Below, one piece after another: positions 38,172 to 48,354 of a stretch of DNA of 64,000 nt. The translations under genes and the position numbers were made by a program. Under the pieces are notes generated by a model. The model saw nothing but the letters and a program-made list of their open reading frames with translations. It did no database searches and had not been told where the DNA came from. Origin of the DNA: Polaribacter ponticola. GTDB lineage: Bacteria > Bacteroidota > Bacteroidia > Flavobacteriales > Flavobacteriaceae. The stretch spans positions 434,001 to 498,000 of the forward strand of contig NZ_JAOSLC020000003.1 of the NCBI RefSeq assembly GCF_026191475.2, written 5' to 3'. How positions within the stretch are numbered: position 1 is the first letter of the stretch; each line of letters begins with the position of its first letter.

Positions 38172-38198
38172 TTATTATTGCCTAAAACCTGCCGTATT

Positions 38199-39424
38199 TT
38201 AGAGCTTAACCACAGATTTATCTAGTTTATATAAATATGGAATATTTACACCTTTTTCTGAAATAAATTTTATTAAATCTCCACTTTCAAGTTTAATAGA
38301 ATGATTAATTCTAGCGTAAATAGTTTTTAATAGTTTACCGTCTTTGTATAATTTCACCTTTGGTTTTTCATGAACAACACTTAATTTTAAGGAAATTATT
38401 TTTTCATTCCTATTTGTTCTTGGTAATAATTTTTGAACTATAATTTGATCAAATTCTATTTCTTCATCTACTTTTAAATATTTCCCTTTTTTTATAAATA
38501 CACTTTCATATAAAAAATTACCTACTGTATCGAATCGATTATTTGTAGTAATTTTAAATTGATTTGAAATATTTTCATCTCTAAATAAATTATCGATATT
38601 TAATGTATAATTATTAAAAATACTAGAGTTCTGATATAATTTACGATGATACATTTTTGCCTTATCAAAATCTTTTAAAAGAATACTAATAGAGGTAAGG
38701 CTAGAGTATATTAGTCTATTTTTGTGCTTTTGTTTTAATTTTTTTCCTAAATCTATCTTTTTGTGATTTTCCCAAAATACTAATGCTTCTTTTAAAACTT
38801 CTTCTGAAGGGGTATTTCTTAGTTTATCAATAAAAATTTTAGATTCTCTGGAATAATTAATAGCATTTATATTTTTTCCTTTAGATAAAATACCAAATGG
38901 TAATTTATAGGATTTTACTGTAAAGAGAAAACTAATTTCATCAATATACTTTTGAACATTCTTAGTTAAGACAATTGCTCTTTCTTTGTTTAAATTAGAT
39001 AAAAAACTAGATGAATCTGGATAATCATCAATATCTATATTAATTTCTTTTTCATAAATCAAAGAATCTTTATTGGTTAAGAAAACAATTTTCCCAGTAC
39101 CTCTATGAAAATCTTTATCATTTTCATTAACATCTTTTCCTAAATAGCCAACAATAATTTTTAAATCAGCATTTTCTTTTACTGGTTTTAAATTATTAAT
39201 AAAAATTCCTTTTGTAAAAGATTCTAAAGTAGGAAACTTATCTTTATTCTTATTATGATTCCAATAATCACCGTCATCTTGAATTTGATAGCTATATGTC
39301 GTTATATTTTTAAAAACATCTAGGTTTCTGATATCAATATCAAAACTAAAATTTTTAACTTTTACTTTTTGAGCAAAATTTATTACTGACAAAAACATAA
39401 AAAATAAAAAAATATTTTTTTCAT
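38199..39424 (-). CDS. Exported protein of unknown function (apparent 1-nt frameshift in signal peptide)
   Basis: About 408 residues. ATG 39424 with one base added to A6 (39399-39404) gives the signal peptide MKKIFFYFFMFLSVINFAQ joined to KVKVKNFSFDIDIRNL. Without it translation would start at 39398. The mature part has an N-terminal beta-rich segment (YSYQIQDDGDYWNH, LKIIVGYLG), a helical middle (LVFWENHKKIDLGKKL...YSSLTSISILLKDFDKAKMYHRKLYQ, TPR-like in pattern) and a C-terminal beta segment. I do not recognise the family. Confidence 0.65.
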
Positions 39425-39440
39425 AATCAGAATTCTATTA

Positions 39441-40751
39441 TTACCTCTCTATTCTTTCAATTTTTGCGCCAATAGATTTTAAACGAGCTTCTATGTTTTC
39501 ATAACCTCTATCTATTTGCTCTATATTATTAATAACACTTGTTCCATTAGCAGAAAGTGCAGCTATTAATAAAGAAATACCAGCTCTAATATCAGGAGAA
39601 GTCATCTTTGTAGCTTTTAATGCACTTTCAAAATTATGACCTATAACTGTTGCTCTGTGTGGATCGCATAAAATAACTTTTGCGCCCATATCTATTAATT
39701 TATCAACAAAAAACAACCGGCTTTCAAACATTTTTTGATGAATTAAAACAGTTCCTTTGGCTTGTGTTGCAATAACTAATACTATACTTAAAAGATCTGG
39801 TGTAAATCCTGGCCAAGGAGCATCTGACACTGTTAAAACAGAGCCATCTATATAATTTTGAATTTCATAAGATTCTTGTTCAGGAATATAAATATCATCT
39901 CCCCTTTTCTCAAACTTAATTCCTAACTTTCTAAATACGTTTGGTATTTGCCCTAAGTTTTCCCAACTAACATCTTTTATTGTTAACTCAGAACGCGTCA
40001 TTACAGCAACACCTATCCAAGAACCGATTTCTATCATATCTGGTAAAACTCTATGCTCGCAACCTCCTAAGTTTTTTACACCTTCTATAATTAATAAATT
40101 AGAACCAACTCCAGAAATTTTTGCCCCCATTGAATTCAACATTTTACATAATTGTTGAATATAAGGTTCACAAGCTGCATTATAAATACTTGTAGTACCT
40201 GTAGCTAGAACAGAAGCCATTAAAATATTAGCCGTACCAGTAACAGAAGCTTCATCTAACAACATATCTGTACCAAACAACTCATCTGCCTCTACACCAT
40301 AAAAATACTCTTCTTTATTATACCTAAACTTAGCTCCAAGTCTAATAAAACCTTCGAAATGTGTATCTAATCTTCTTCTACCTATTTTATCTCCGCCTGG
40401 TCTTGGAATATAACCTTTACCAAAACGTGCCAATAATGGCCCAACAATCATAATTGAACCACGTAATGAGCTTCCGTCTCTTTTAAAATCTTCTGATTCT
40501 AAATATTCTAAATTAAGGTCATCTGCTTGAAAAGAATAAGAATTTTTACTTAATTTTTCTACTTTAACACCTAATTCTCCTAAAATAAAAATTAATTTAT
40601 TTACATCTATAATATCTGGAACGTTGTTTACTATTACTTTTTCTGGAGTTAATAATACTGCACAAAGTATTTGTAAAACTTCATTTTTTGCTCCTTGTGG
40701 TGTAATTGTTCCGTTTAATTTATGTCCTCCTTCAATTTTAAATGATGCCAT
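39441..40751 (-). CDS. murA: UDP-N-acetylglucosamine 1-carboxyvinyltransferase with Asp in place of the fosfomycin-target Cys
   Basis: 436 residues. EPSP-synthase fold; KNEVLQI lysine near the N-terminus. The flexible loop reads RPGGDKIGRR with Asp121 where most bacterial MurA have Cys115 (GGCTIGARP in E. coli). MurA with Asp here (as in Mycobacterium and Chlamydia) is active and insensitive to fosfomycin. First committed step of peptidoglycan synthesis. It follows the DUF4290 gene by 5 bases. Confidence 0.95.
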   Translation of the reverse strand: MASFKIEGGHKLNGTITPQGAKNEVLQILCAVLLTPEKVIVNNVPDIIDVNKLIFILGELGVKVEKLSKNSYSFQADDLNLEYLESEDFKRDGSSLRGSIMIVGPLLARFGKGYIPRPGGDKIGRRRLDTHFEGFIRLGAKFRYNKEEYFYGVEADELFGTDMLLDEASVTGTANILMASVLATGTTSIYNAACEPYIQQLCKMLNSMGAKISGVGSNLLIIEGVKNLGGCEHRVLPDMIEIGSWIGVAVMTRSELTIKDVSWENLGQIPNVFRKLGIKFEKRGDDIYIPEQESYEIQNYIDGSVLTVSDAPWPGFTPDLLSIVLVIATQAKGTVLIHQKMFESRLFFVDKLIDMGAKVILCDPHRATVIGHNFESALKATKMTSPDIRAGISLLIAALSANGTSVINNIEQIDRGYENIEARLKSIGAKIERIER

Positions 40752-40756
40752 TAATT

Positions 40757-41410
40757 TTATCTTTTTCTATTTTTATGTTGATTGTTATGGTGGGGTTTCT
40801 TGTAATTATTTTTTGAATTATTTTGCCCCTGAGTTCTTGGTTTTCTCAACAAATTTTTACTTTCTGAAAGTACTTCTTCAGACTCTCTTAAATCTATCTT
40901 ACCATCTGAAAGATTGAATAAATGTGTAAAAATAACCTTATCATCTACCGTGTCTTTATTCCAATTTAGATAACACTTTTTCATATGATTCGCTATCGTA
41001 AAAACCAATGCTTCTTTTTTATCGCCTTCTTCCCAACTTAAAGCAATATCTATCATGGTTTGAATATTGTTACCATAATAACGGTATCTTGATGCCGATT
41101 TTGGATATGCTAATCCTTCTGGTTTTTCTTGTAATTCTTCTTTGGAAGGAACTGGATAAGGAGATTCTACATCTAATTTAAAATCTGCCATTATGTATAA
41201 TTGATCCCATAATTTATGCTTAAAGTCTGGAACATCTCGTAAATGTGGCTGTAAATTACCCATAACATCTACTATGGCTTTTGCCATTTCATCTCTTTCT
41301 TCTTTTGTTTCAAGCGCCAAACAATGATCTACTAATTTTTGAATATGTCTACCATATTCTGGAATTATCATTAGCGGTCTTTCTGAATTATATTCTAAAT
41401 CGAATGTCAT
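40757..41410 (-). CDS. DUF4290 domain protein
   Basis: 217 residues. LEYNSERPLMIIPEYGRHIQKLV and the central MGNLQPHLRDVPDFKHKLWDQL are typical of DUF4290, a Bacteroidota-specific family of unknown function usually found directly upstream of murA, as here. The C-terminus is basic and Asn-rich (RKPRTQGQNNSKNNYKK), suggesting nucleic-acid or polyanion contact (inference). Confidence 0.88.
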   Translation of the reverse strand: MTFDLEYNSERPLMIIPEYGRHIQKLVDHCLALETKEERDEMAKAIVDVMGNLQPHLRDVPDFKHKLWDQLYIMADFKLDVESPYPVPSKEELQEKPEGLAYPKSASRYRYYGNNIQTMIDIALSWEEGDKKEALVFTIANHMKKCYLNWNKDTVDDKVIFTHLFNLSDGKIDLRESEEVLSESKNLLRKPRTQGQNNSKNNYKKPHHNNQHKNRKR

Positions 41411-41532
41411 CTGTGTATTTTTGAAGTATCTTGATAAAAATCAAGGTTTAAACTATATTCTATTGAAGTTTTTTAACGTTGCAAAATAAATAATTATTGC
41501 CAATTATAGATTACTTATTGAAATTTAATTTT

Positions 41533-43854
41533 TTATCCAATAACTTTTAATTTTGCAAATTGTAGTAATAACTTCTTTTTACCAACTGTACCAAATTTAA
41601 TTTCTGCTTTTTTATTAGGTCCACTTCCTTCTAAAGCCAATACTTCTCCTTTACCAAATCTATTGTGTTCAACAAAATTACCAACAACAATATTACCATC
41701 AAATAAATTTGATTTAGAGCTAGTTTGAGAAACTTTCTTTAAATTTTTAGGAATAATTATTTCTTTCTTTTTAACCAAATTACGTTCCATTTTTTTACGC
41801 TGAATTGGTTTCTGAAAACGTATTCCTTTCGGTGCATCATCAAAAATACTCTTATCAACAAAGTTATTTATCGACGGATTTGTACTTTTTGGTGTAATGT
41901 AATTTAAATATTGATCGTCTATTTCTTCTAAGAATCTACTAGGTTCTGCATCTACTAATTTCCCCCATCTATAACGCGTTTGTGCATAGGTTAAATAGGC
42001 TACTTTTTCTGCTCTTGTTAACGCAACATAAAATAATCTTCTCTCTTCTTCTAATTCACTTCTTGTATTCATACTCATAGCAGAAGGAAATAAATTTTCT
42101 TCTAAACCTACCACATATACGTACATATACTCCAACCCTTTAGATTGGTGAATTGTCATTAAAGAAACACTTGGCTTGTTTTCTTCTTTATCAGAATCAA
42201 AGTCGGTTGCTAGAGCAACATCTTCTAAAAAAGTTGTTAATGATGCATCTGCACCTTCTTCTATCTTATCTGTTATAAAATCTTTTATTCCGTTTAAAAG
42301 TTCTTGTACGTTTTCTACTTTACTAACAGCTTCTGGTGTACCGTCTTTTTCTAAATCTTTAATTAATAAAGTCTTTTTAACTACAATTTCTGCTATTTCA
42401 AATGCATTTTTTGTTTGCGATTCTATTTGCAAACTTTGCATCATATTCATAAAATTCTGAAGTTTATTCTTGGTTCCAGAATTTATTTTTAAATCAATTT
42501 TATCAATATATTTAATTATATCAAAAATTGATTTTTTATAATGGTTTGCTGCTATTGTTAATTTATCTATAGTAGTAGCACCTATTCCTCGAGCCGGATA
42601 ATTAATTATTCTTTTTAAAGCTTCTTCATCATTTGGGTTGATTAAAATTCTTAAATAAGATAAAAGATCTTTAATTTCTTTTCTTTGATAAAAAGACATT
42701 CCACCATAGATTTTATAATCTATTCCTTTTTTACGTAGTGCGTCTTCAATTGCTCTTGATTGTGAGTTTGTTCTATATAAAACACAAAAATCATCTGAAC
42801 TTAATTGATGATTCATTTGATTTTCCCAGATAGATTGTGCAACAAACCTACCCTCTTCTCCATCAGAAATTGTTCGCATTACATTTATTGCTTCTCCTGG
42901 ATCATTAGAGGTCCAAACTTCTTTATCTAACTTTGTTTTGTTTCTTGCTATTACAGAATTTGCCGCGTTTACTATATTACTTGTAGACCTGTAATTTTGC
43001 TCAAGTTTAAATGTTTTTACGTCTGGATAATCCTTTTGAAAATTTAATATGTTCTGAATATTTGCTCCTCTAAAGCTATAAATACTTTGCGAATCATCTC
43101 CAACAACACAAATGTTCCCAAATTTATCTGCTAATGCTCTCACAATAATGTATTGAGAGTGATTTGTATCTTGATACTCATCAACCATAATATATCTAAA
43201 ACGATCTTGATATTTTGCTAAAACATCTGGAAAGCGAGCTAATAATTCGTTTGTTCTTAATAATAAATCATCAAAATCCATAGCTCCAGCTTTAAAACAT
43301 CGATCTACATATTCTTTATAAATTTCACCTACTTTTGGCCTACTTGCTTCTGTATCTTGTTTTAAATATTCTGGATTATTATGGTAAGCTCTAACCGTAA
43401 CTAAACTATTTTTAAAAGACGATATTCTTCCTAAAATTTGTTTCGGTTTATAACGCTCTTTATCTAAACCTAATTCTTTTATTATTGAAGAAATTAAACG
43501 AACCGAATCTTGAGAGTCGTAAATTGTAAAGTTTGTTGGAAACCCTAACTTATCTGCTTCCGATCTTAAAATTCTTGCAAAAACAGAATGGAAAGTTCCC
43601 ATCCATAGATTTTTTGACTCACTATCTCCTACAACACCACCAATTCTAGCTTTCATTTCTTTTGCAGCTTTATTGGTAAAAGTTAATGACAGTATATTAA
43701 ATGAATCTACACCTTGTTGCATTAAATGTGCAATTCTATATGTTAAAACACGTGTTTTACCAGAACCTGCACCAGCAATTATAATCATAGGTCCATCTTT
43801 TTGTAAGACAGCTTGCTTTTGAGCTTCGTTTAAAGTATTTAAGTAAGTATTCAA
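41533..43854 (-). CDS. UvrD/PcrA/Rep-type superfamily 1 DNA helicase
   Basis: 773 residues. Walker A GAGSGKT (28-34), LTFTNKAA, Walker B DEYQDTN, GDDSQSIYSFRGA, QNYRST, MTIHQSKGLEY and VALTRAE are the SF1A motifs. The C-terminal ~55 residues (FVEHNRFGKGEVLALEG...) match the PcrA Tudor-like domain that binds RNA polymerase. Functions in nucleotide-excision repair and replication restart. Confidence 0.95.
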   Translation of the reverse strand: MNTYLNTLNEAQKQAVLQKDGPMIIIAGAGSGKTRVLTYRIAHLMQQGVDSFNILSLTFTNKAAKEMKARIGGVVGDSESKNLWMGTFHSVFARILRSEADKLGFPTNFTIYDSQDSVRLISSIIKELGLDKERYKPKQILGRISSFKNSLVTVRAYHNNPEYLKQDTEASRPKVGEIYKEYVDRCFKAGAMDFDDLLLRTNELLARFPDVLAKYQDRFRYIMVDEYQDTNHSQYIIVRALADKFGNICVVGDDSQSIYSFRGANIQNILNFQKDYPDVKTFKLEQNYRSTSNIVNAANSVIARNKTKLDKEVWTSNDPGEAINVMRTISDGEEGRFVAQSIWENQMNHQLSSDDFCVLYRTNSQSRAIEDALRKKGIDYKIYGGMSFYQRKEIKDLLSYLRILINPNDEEALKRIINYPARGIGATTIDKLTIAANHYKKSIFDIIKYIDKIDLKINSGTKNKLQNFMNMMQSLQIESQTKNAFEIAEIVVKKTLLIKDLEKDGTPEAVSKVENVQELLNGIKDFITDKIEEGADASLTTFLEDVALATDFDSDKEENKPSVSLMTIHQSKGLEYMYVYVVGLEENLFPSAMSMNTRSELEEERRLFYVALTRAEKVAYLTYAQTRYRWGKLVDAEPSRFLEEIDDQYLNYITPKSTNPSINNFVDKSIFDDAPKGIRFQKPIQRKKMERNLVKKKEIIIPKNLKKVSQTSSKSNLFDGNIVVGNFVEHNRFGKGEVLALEGSGPNKKAEIKFGTVGKKKLLLQFAKLKVIG

Positions 43855-43989
43855 TAGTTTGTTTTAAAAGAATTTAAAAACGTGAAATTAGCCAAACTAT
43901 TCGTTTTTATTATAGAAGATGATTATTTTTTATTCACAAGTTATCCATTATTAACCTTTTTCATATTCATCTGTAAAAGAGATCTTAAA

Positions 43990-44062
43990 TTATCTGCCTA
44001 TAAGCAGATAAACATAAATATCTGCTCTTAACCCTATATTACAACTTATCTGCTCTTAACCC
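43990..44062. promoter_or_regulatory. Three 28-bp-spaced repeats upstream of the SatD-like gene
   Basis: TATCTGC starts at 43991, 44019 and 44047, exactly 28 bp apart. Copies 2 and 3 extend to TATCTGCTCTTAACCC. Copy 1 is part of the palindrome TTATCTGC-CTATAA-GCAGATAA (43990-44011). Regular spacing on one DNA face suggests operators, most simply for the SatD-like protein encoded 60 bases downstream. Confidence 0.65.
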
Positions 44063-44121
44063 GATAATTCTGTAATTTGATAAATAAAAATACTATATTT
44101 GTTAAAACAGATTCAATTATA

Positions 44122-44733
44122 ATGACAAGTATATTAACAGCAGATATTATAAATTCTAGAAGTACTAAAGATGTATCTTGGCTAATAAATAACCTTAAAA
44201 AAATATTAAGTTTTTATGGTGAATCTCCAAAAAATTGGGAAATATACAGAGGAGATAGTTTTCAGTTAGAAATAAATAATTCTGAGAATGCTTTTTTTAC
44301 AGCTTTACAAATAAAATCAGCATTAAAATCAATTGAAAATATTGATGTTAGAATTGGCATAGGAATAGGTAAAAAAGAATTTAGTACTTCTAAAATTACA
44401 GAATCTAATGGTGAAGCTTTTATAAATTCTGGTTTTGCTTTTGATAACTATCTTAAAAGGCAAAATTTAGCAATTAAAACTCCATGGAAAGAAGTTGATG
44501 AAGAATTAAATATTGCTTTTAATTTAGCTTTATTAACCATAGATTCTTGGACACAAAACTCTGCAGAAGTTTTTAAGCTTTCATTAGAAAATATAGGTGC
44601 TACACAAAGAGAAATTTCTAAAATTTTAGGCATATCGCAAAGTAGTGTTAGCGAAAGACAAAAACGAGCTGGTTTTGAACCTATTATGAAATTAGAAAAG
44701 CGTTTTAGAAAATTAATTTTGCAGAAAATGTAA
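44122..44733 (+). CDS. SatD-like protein with C-terminal helix-turn-helix
   Basis: 203 residues from ATG 44122 (MTSILTADIINSRS); an earlier in-frame TTG at 44077 is less likely. N-terminal two thirds resemble the SatD family (ILTADIINSR, YRGDSFQLEI, VRIGIGIGKKE). The C-terminus QREISKILGISQSSVSERQKRA is a sigma-region-4-like HTH. It is followed after 7 bases by a DUF3307 membrane protein, its usual partner. DNA binding to the upstream 28-bp repeats is inferred. Confidence 0.75.
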   Translation: MTSILTADIINSRSTKDVSWLINNLKKILSFYGESPKNWEIYRGDSFQLEINNSENAFFTALQIKSALKSIENIDVRIGIGIGKKEFSTSKITESNGEAFINSGFAFDNYLKRQNLAIKTPWKEVDEELNIAFNLALLTIDSWTQNSAEVFKLSLENIGATQREISKILGISQSSVSERQKRAGFEPIMKLEKRFRKLILQKM

Positions 44734-44740
44734 TAATAAA

Positions 44741-45460
44741 ATGATCTTATTTTTAAAATTATTATTGGCTCATATTTTAGGTGATTTTGTTTTTCAACCA
44801 GAAAAATGGGTAAAAAACAAAGAAGAAAAGAAAGTAAAATCGATAAAATTATACTTTCACATTGGTTTACATGTACTATTTTTAGTACTAGTACTTAAAT
44901 TTAGTTTAAAAGAATATTGGCAAGGGTTTCTGTTTATTATAGGTTCTCATTATATAATAGATTTACTAAAATTATACCTTCAAACAAAAAACACAAAACG
45001 AATTTGGTTTTTTATAGACCAAATTTCTCACCTCCTAATATTAGCTATTGTCGCTTTTTTTTATGCAAATTTTTATTTTTCAATAGAAAACTTTATAACA
45101 GATCAAATTTTATTGCTAATTATCTTTTTATTGCTGGTTATTTTTGTTTCTGCTATAGTTATTAAAATAATTATTACCCAATGGAACCCAGAAAATAAAA
45201 AGGAAAATGATGAATCTTTAGCAAAAGCAGGAAGATATATTGGTATTTTAGAACGTTTATTCGTTTTTACCTTTGTAATTACCAATCACTGGGAAGCTAT
45301 AGGTTTTTTACTAGCAGCAAAATCTGTTTTTAGATTTGGAGATTTAACATCATCTAAAGATCGAAAACTTACAGAATATATTTTAATTGGCACTTTGTTA
45401 AGTTTTGGTTTTGCTATCTTTTTAGGAGTATTATATTTACACTTATTAAGTTTACTATAA
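44741..45460 (+). CDS. DUF3307 membrane protein
   Basis: 239 residues with about six transmembrane segments. The start LLLAHILGDFVFQPEKWVKNK and the HIGLH/SHYIIDLLKLYLQ and WFFIDQISHLLIL segments, with conserved His and Asp in membrane helices, are typical of DUF3307. Function unknown. Probably co-transcribed with the SatD-like gene. Confidence 0.85.
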   Translation: MILFLKLLLAHILGDFVFQPEKWVKNKEEKKVKSIKLYFHIGLHVLFLVLVLKFSLKEYWQGFLFIIGSHYIIDLLKLYLQTKNTKRIWFFIDQISHLLILAIVAFFYANFYFSIENFITDQILLLIIFLLLVIFVSAIVIKIIITQWNPENKKENDESLAKAGRYIGILERLFVFTFVITNHWEAIGFLLAAKSVFRFGDLTSSKDRKLTEYILIGTLLSFGFAIFLGVLYLHLLSLL

Positions 45461-45463
45461 TAT

Positions 45464-46044
45464 ATGGAAGATAAATTACTAGAAAGTATAGCATATGTAT
45501 TACCTGCTGTTGTTACAGGGTTTGTAGCATACTATATGTTTAATGGATTTACAAAACAACAAAACGTAGAAAAAAATTAACCCTTTTAGCACAGAAGAGA
45601 AAAGAATCTTTACCAATTAAATTACAAGCTTACGAACGAATGTTATTATTCTGTGAACGAATTAACCCGGTAAAGATGTTGGTTAGAATTAAACCTATTT
45701 CTGATACTACAGATGATTATTTGAAATTATTAATTGCAAATATAGATCAAGAATTTGAACATAATTTAGTACAACAAATTTATATTTCTGATGAATCTTG
45801 GACCGCTATAGTTGCTACTAAAAACGGAATAATAAACAAATTAAAACATGTTGCCGAAAAATCTAAAACAGCAAGTGAGTTAAGGGAAACTGTATTAATA
45901 GATTATACTGCAAAATTACCTCCAACAGAAACTGCAATTGCTTTTATAAAGAATGAAGTAAAAAAATATTATAATAATAATAATAAAGACCATCTATTAA
46001 GATGGTCTTTTTCCTTTTTCTTTATAACAACATTCCCTAATTAA
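45464..46044 (+). CDS. DUF7935-type membrane-anchored protein (two apparent 1-nt frameshifts)
   Basis: MEDKLLESIAYVLPAVVTGFVAYYMF is an N-terminal membrane anchor. The frame breaks at A7 (45570-45576); an eighth A joins it to KKLTLLAQKRKESLPIKLQAYERMLLFCERINP, typical of this Bacteroidota family. A second A7 (45960-45966) probably also lost a base: with A8 the protein would end FIKNEVKKIL, as family members do, just before the terminator. As written it reads through the hairpin to 46044. Function unknown. Confidence 0.72.
45985..46010 (+). terminator. Terminator after the DUF7935 gene
   Basis: AAAGACCATCT and AGATGGTCTTT, perfect 11-bp stem, loop ATTA, then a T-rich run. Confidence 0.85.
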
Positions 46045-47990
46045 AACTGTAATCTTAGTCCTACTTTAAAGTTTCTTCCACGTGTAGAATATCCTAAAAT
46101 ATCATCATAATCCTCATTAAGTATATTTGTTACAGCTCCAAAAAATGTAACCGTTTCATTTAAAACTTTATAATTTACAGCAAAATCTAATACTTGATAA
46201 CTTGGTAAAATAATATCACCTCCAAAATTACCAAAAGAACCGTATCTATCAAAATAAGTTCTCTCTCCAACACTTCTATACGTAAAGTTAAAATATGCAT
46301 TTTCTAATGCAGTAATATCTAAGCCAGCAACGAATTTATTAGCAGGAATATAATCGTTAAAATCTTCTAAATTATCCTTATCAACATAAGTATAAGATGC
46401 GTTAATTGCTAGAAAATCTGTTGGTATAATTTTTGTATTAACTTCAAAACCATTTGCGTCAGAAGAGCCATTTGCATATTTATAAGTAGTATTACTATAA
46501 ATTATAGCATCTTCTTCTTTTCTACTAAAATAAACAACATCTAACTGTAACCAATCTTGGTAAGTAGCATCAAAACCAGCTTCAAAAGTTTTATTAGATT
46601 CTGGTTTTAAATCTAAATTCCCAGAAAAACCATCGTATAATTGATATAAACTTGGAGCAATAAATGCAGTACTATAAGACGTTAATAATTTAACAGAAAT
46701 ATCTTCACTCTTTAAAGCTGAATAAGCTAAATTTCCGTCGTAAACAAAATGATTTCCATACACATTGTGTATATTTAACCTACCACCAACATTAACACTT
46801 AAACCATAGTCTGAAATATAAACTACACTTGCATAAGGATCTACAGTGTTAAAATTAGCAACCCCTTTTTCTATTAAAGCAAAAGGAGTAACAGTATTAT
46901 TACTATGTATTTGATAATTTACACCTATAATTAACTGTATATTATTTTCTTTAAAATCATACTTATTTACTAAATCTAAATTTACACTTCTACCAACAAA
47001 TTCATAACTATCTAAAGTACCTGCAAAAGAATTAAATTGTTTTAAATCTCTTTCAACAACATTAGCTGAAGCTAATAAATATATCAAACCATTTTTATAA
47101 CTATATGTAGGTTTAAATCCAACTCTAAATTGCTCTTGATTACCTTTATTTACATCACTATCTAAAGAAGCTCCACCATCAAAATCATAATTAAATTCAT
47201 CATAATTTAAAAATGTTTCAACACTAAAATTTTCATTTAATTTATATCCTAATTTTAACAATCCGTTTTTAGAATAAAAGGCATCGTTTTCAAACTTAGA
47301 AGCTGTGTTGCTTTTTGCAGAAGACATACCATCTACTCCTGTTAAACTAAAAGATCCTAAAAAATTAACTTTCCCTAAGGTTCCATTTACAGTTACATTT
47401 TGATTCTTGTCAGATAAACCACTACCAGTTTCGTTAGCAGTATTATTTGTACCTACACTTGTTTCAAAAGAACCAGAAATTTTATCTTTAGAAGCTTTCT
47501 TTAAAATTACATTAATTACTGCTGTTGCAGCACCAGAACCATAAAGTGTAGAAGAAGCACCCTTTAAAATTTCGATAGATTCAATTTGATTTACTGCCAA
47601 TAAACGTAAATCAAACTCCTGATTAATTGCAGATTGATCTGTTACAGGAACTCCATCAATTAATACTAACACTTGCCTAGTTCTTCCACCTCTAATATTA
47701 ATACCTCTTGGCTCAGAAGCATTAGAATTTACACCTCTTACATCTATACCTGCAATGGTATTTAAGATTTCGATAACAGTTTTACCTGCATTTTGTTTTA
47801 AGTCTGCTTGAGTAATCTTGTGGATTACTTTACCAGTATTTTCCTTTTTAAGATTAAATTTTGTTGCTGTTACAACAACTTCATTTAATGTTTCAATTTT
47901 CTCTTTCTGCGTTTTATTTTTTTGTGCAGAAAGATTTGTGCTGACTAAACTACAAGCCAAAACACCAACAATTAATAATTGTTTTTTCAT
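46041..47990 (-). CDS. btuB: TonB-dependent receptor, BtuB-type
   Basis: 649 residues. Signal peptide to LSAQ, TonB-box-like ETLNEVVVTATKF, plug domain (VIEILNTIAGIDVRGVNSNASEPRGINIRGGRTRQVLVLIDGVPV), then a 22-strand-type barrel ending KVGLRLQF. The cobalamin riboswitch in its 5' leader and the divergent BtuF-like gene indicate vitamin B12 uptake. Confidence 0.9.
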   Translation of the reverse strand: MKKQLLIVGVLACSLVSTNLSAQKNKTQKEKIETLNEVVVTATKFNLKKENTGKVIHKITQADLKQNAGKTVIEILNTIAGIDVRGVNSNASEPRGINIRGGRTRQVLVLIDGVPVTDQSAINQEFDLRLLAVNQIESIEILKGASSTLYGSGAATAVINVILKKASKDKISGSFETSVGTNNTANETGSGLSDKNQNVTVNGTLGKVNFLGSFSLTGVDGMSSAKSNTASKFENDAFYSKNGLLKLGYKLNENFSVETFLNYDEFNYDFDGGASLDSDVNKGNQEQFRVGFKPTYSYKNGLIYLLASANVVERDLKQFNSFAGTLDSYEFVGRSVNLDLVNKYDFKENNIQLIIGVNYQIHSNNTVTPFALIEKGVANFNTVDPYASVVYISDYGLSVNVGGRLNIHNVYGNHFVYDGNLAYSALKSEDISVKLLTSYSTAFIAPSLYQLYDGFSGNLDLKPESNKTFEAGFDATYQDWLQLDVVYFSRKEEDAIIYSNTTYKYANGSSDANGFEVNTKIIPTDFLAINASYTYVDKDNLEDFNDYIPANKFVAGLDITALENAYFNFTYRSVGERTYFDRYGSFGNFGGDIILPSYQVLDFAVNYKVLNETVTFFGAVTNILNEDYDDILGYSTRGRNFKVGLRLQF

Positions 47991-48084
47991 TTTAATAAAT
48001 TTGATTTACAATAAATCAGGTAAATTTTGTGTACAGAATTGATTAGTACATAAACTTTTATCCCGAAAGTTTTTAACTCGTGAT

Positions 48085-48285
48085 TAATGGCAGGTCTCCT
48101 GACTTGTTTTTAAGTTACTATACCTTCCCAACAAAATGTCAGTGGTTAAAGAGTTAATAACTTCCTCTAAAGAGGTATTGAATAAAATTCAACATTAAAC
48201 TTACAGTTGCGGGAACAGTTCTGGATTTAAACCAGATTCCCTTTTAATTTGATGTAAAAATGAAAATTACATCAAAACCGAAAAT
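48085..48285 (-). promoter_or_regulatory. Cobalamin (B12) riboswitch
   Basis: On the minus strand: GGGAATCTGGTTTAAATCC, CAGAACTGTTCCCGCAACTG, GGGAAGG, and the B12 box AGTCAGGAGACCTGCC, in the expected order. It lies between the promoter at 48291-48320 and the btuB start. In this family, adenosylcobalamin binding lowers expression of the transporter. Confidence 0.95.
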
Positions 48286-48290
48286 CGGCA

Positions 48291-48320
48291 CAAATGTAGT
48301 TTATAAATTGATATTACAAA
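48291..48320 (-). promoter_or_regulatory. btuB promoter
   Basis: TTTG (48320-48317), 18-base spacer, TACATTTG -7 box (48298-48291). The predicted start falls at the riboswitch 5' end. Confidence 0.7.
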
Positions 48321-48333
48321 ACAATTTTGTAAT
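48313..48333. promoter_or_regulatory. Inverted repeat between btuB and btuF promoters
   Basis: ATTACAAAA-CAA-TTTTGTAAT, perfect 9-bp arms, overlapping the btuB -33 box. Operator-like; no regulator gene is next to it. Confidence 0.5.
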
Positions 48334-48354
48334 CTTGTTCTCAAATTATTTAAG

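Noticed and set aside
43990..44062. CRISPR-like array (28-bp periodicity)
   Set aside because: Only three short repeats, no distinct spacers, no cas genes; better explained as operators.
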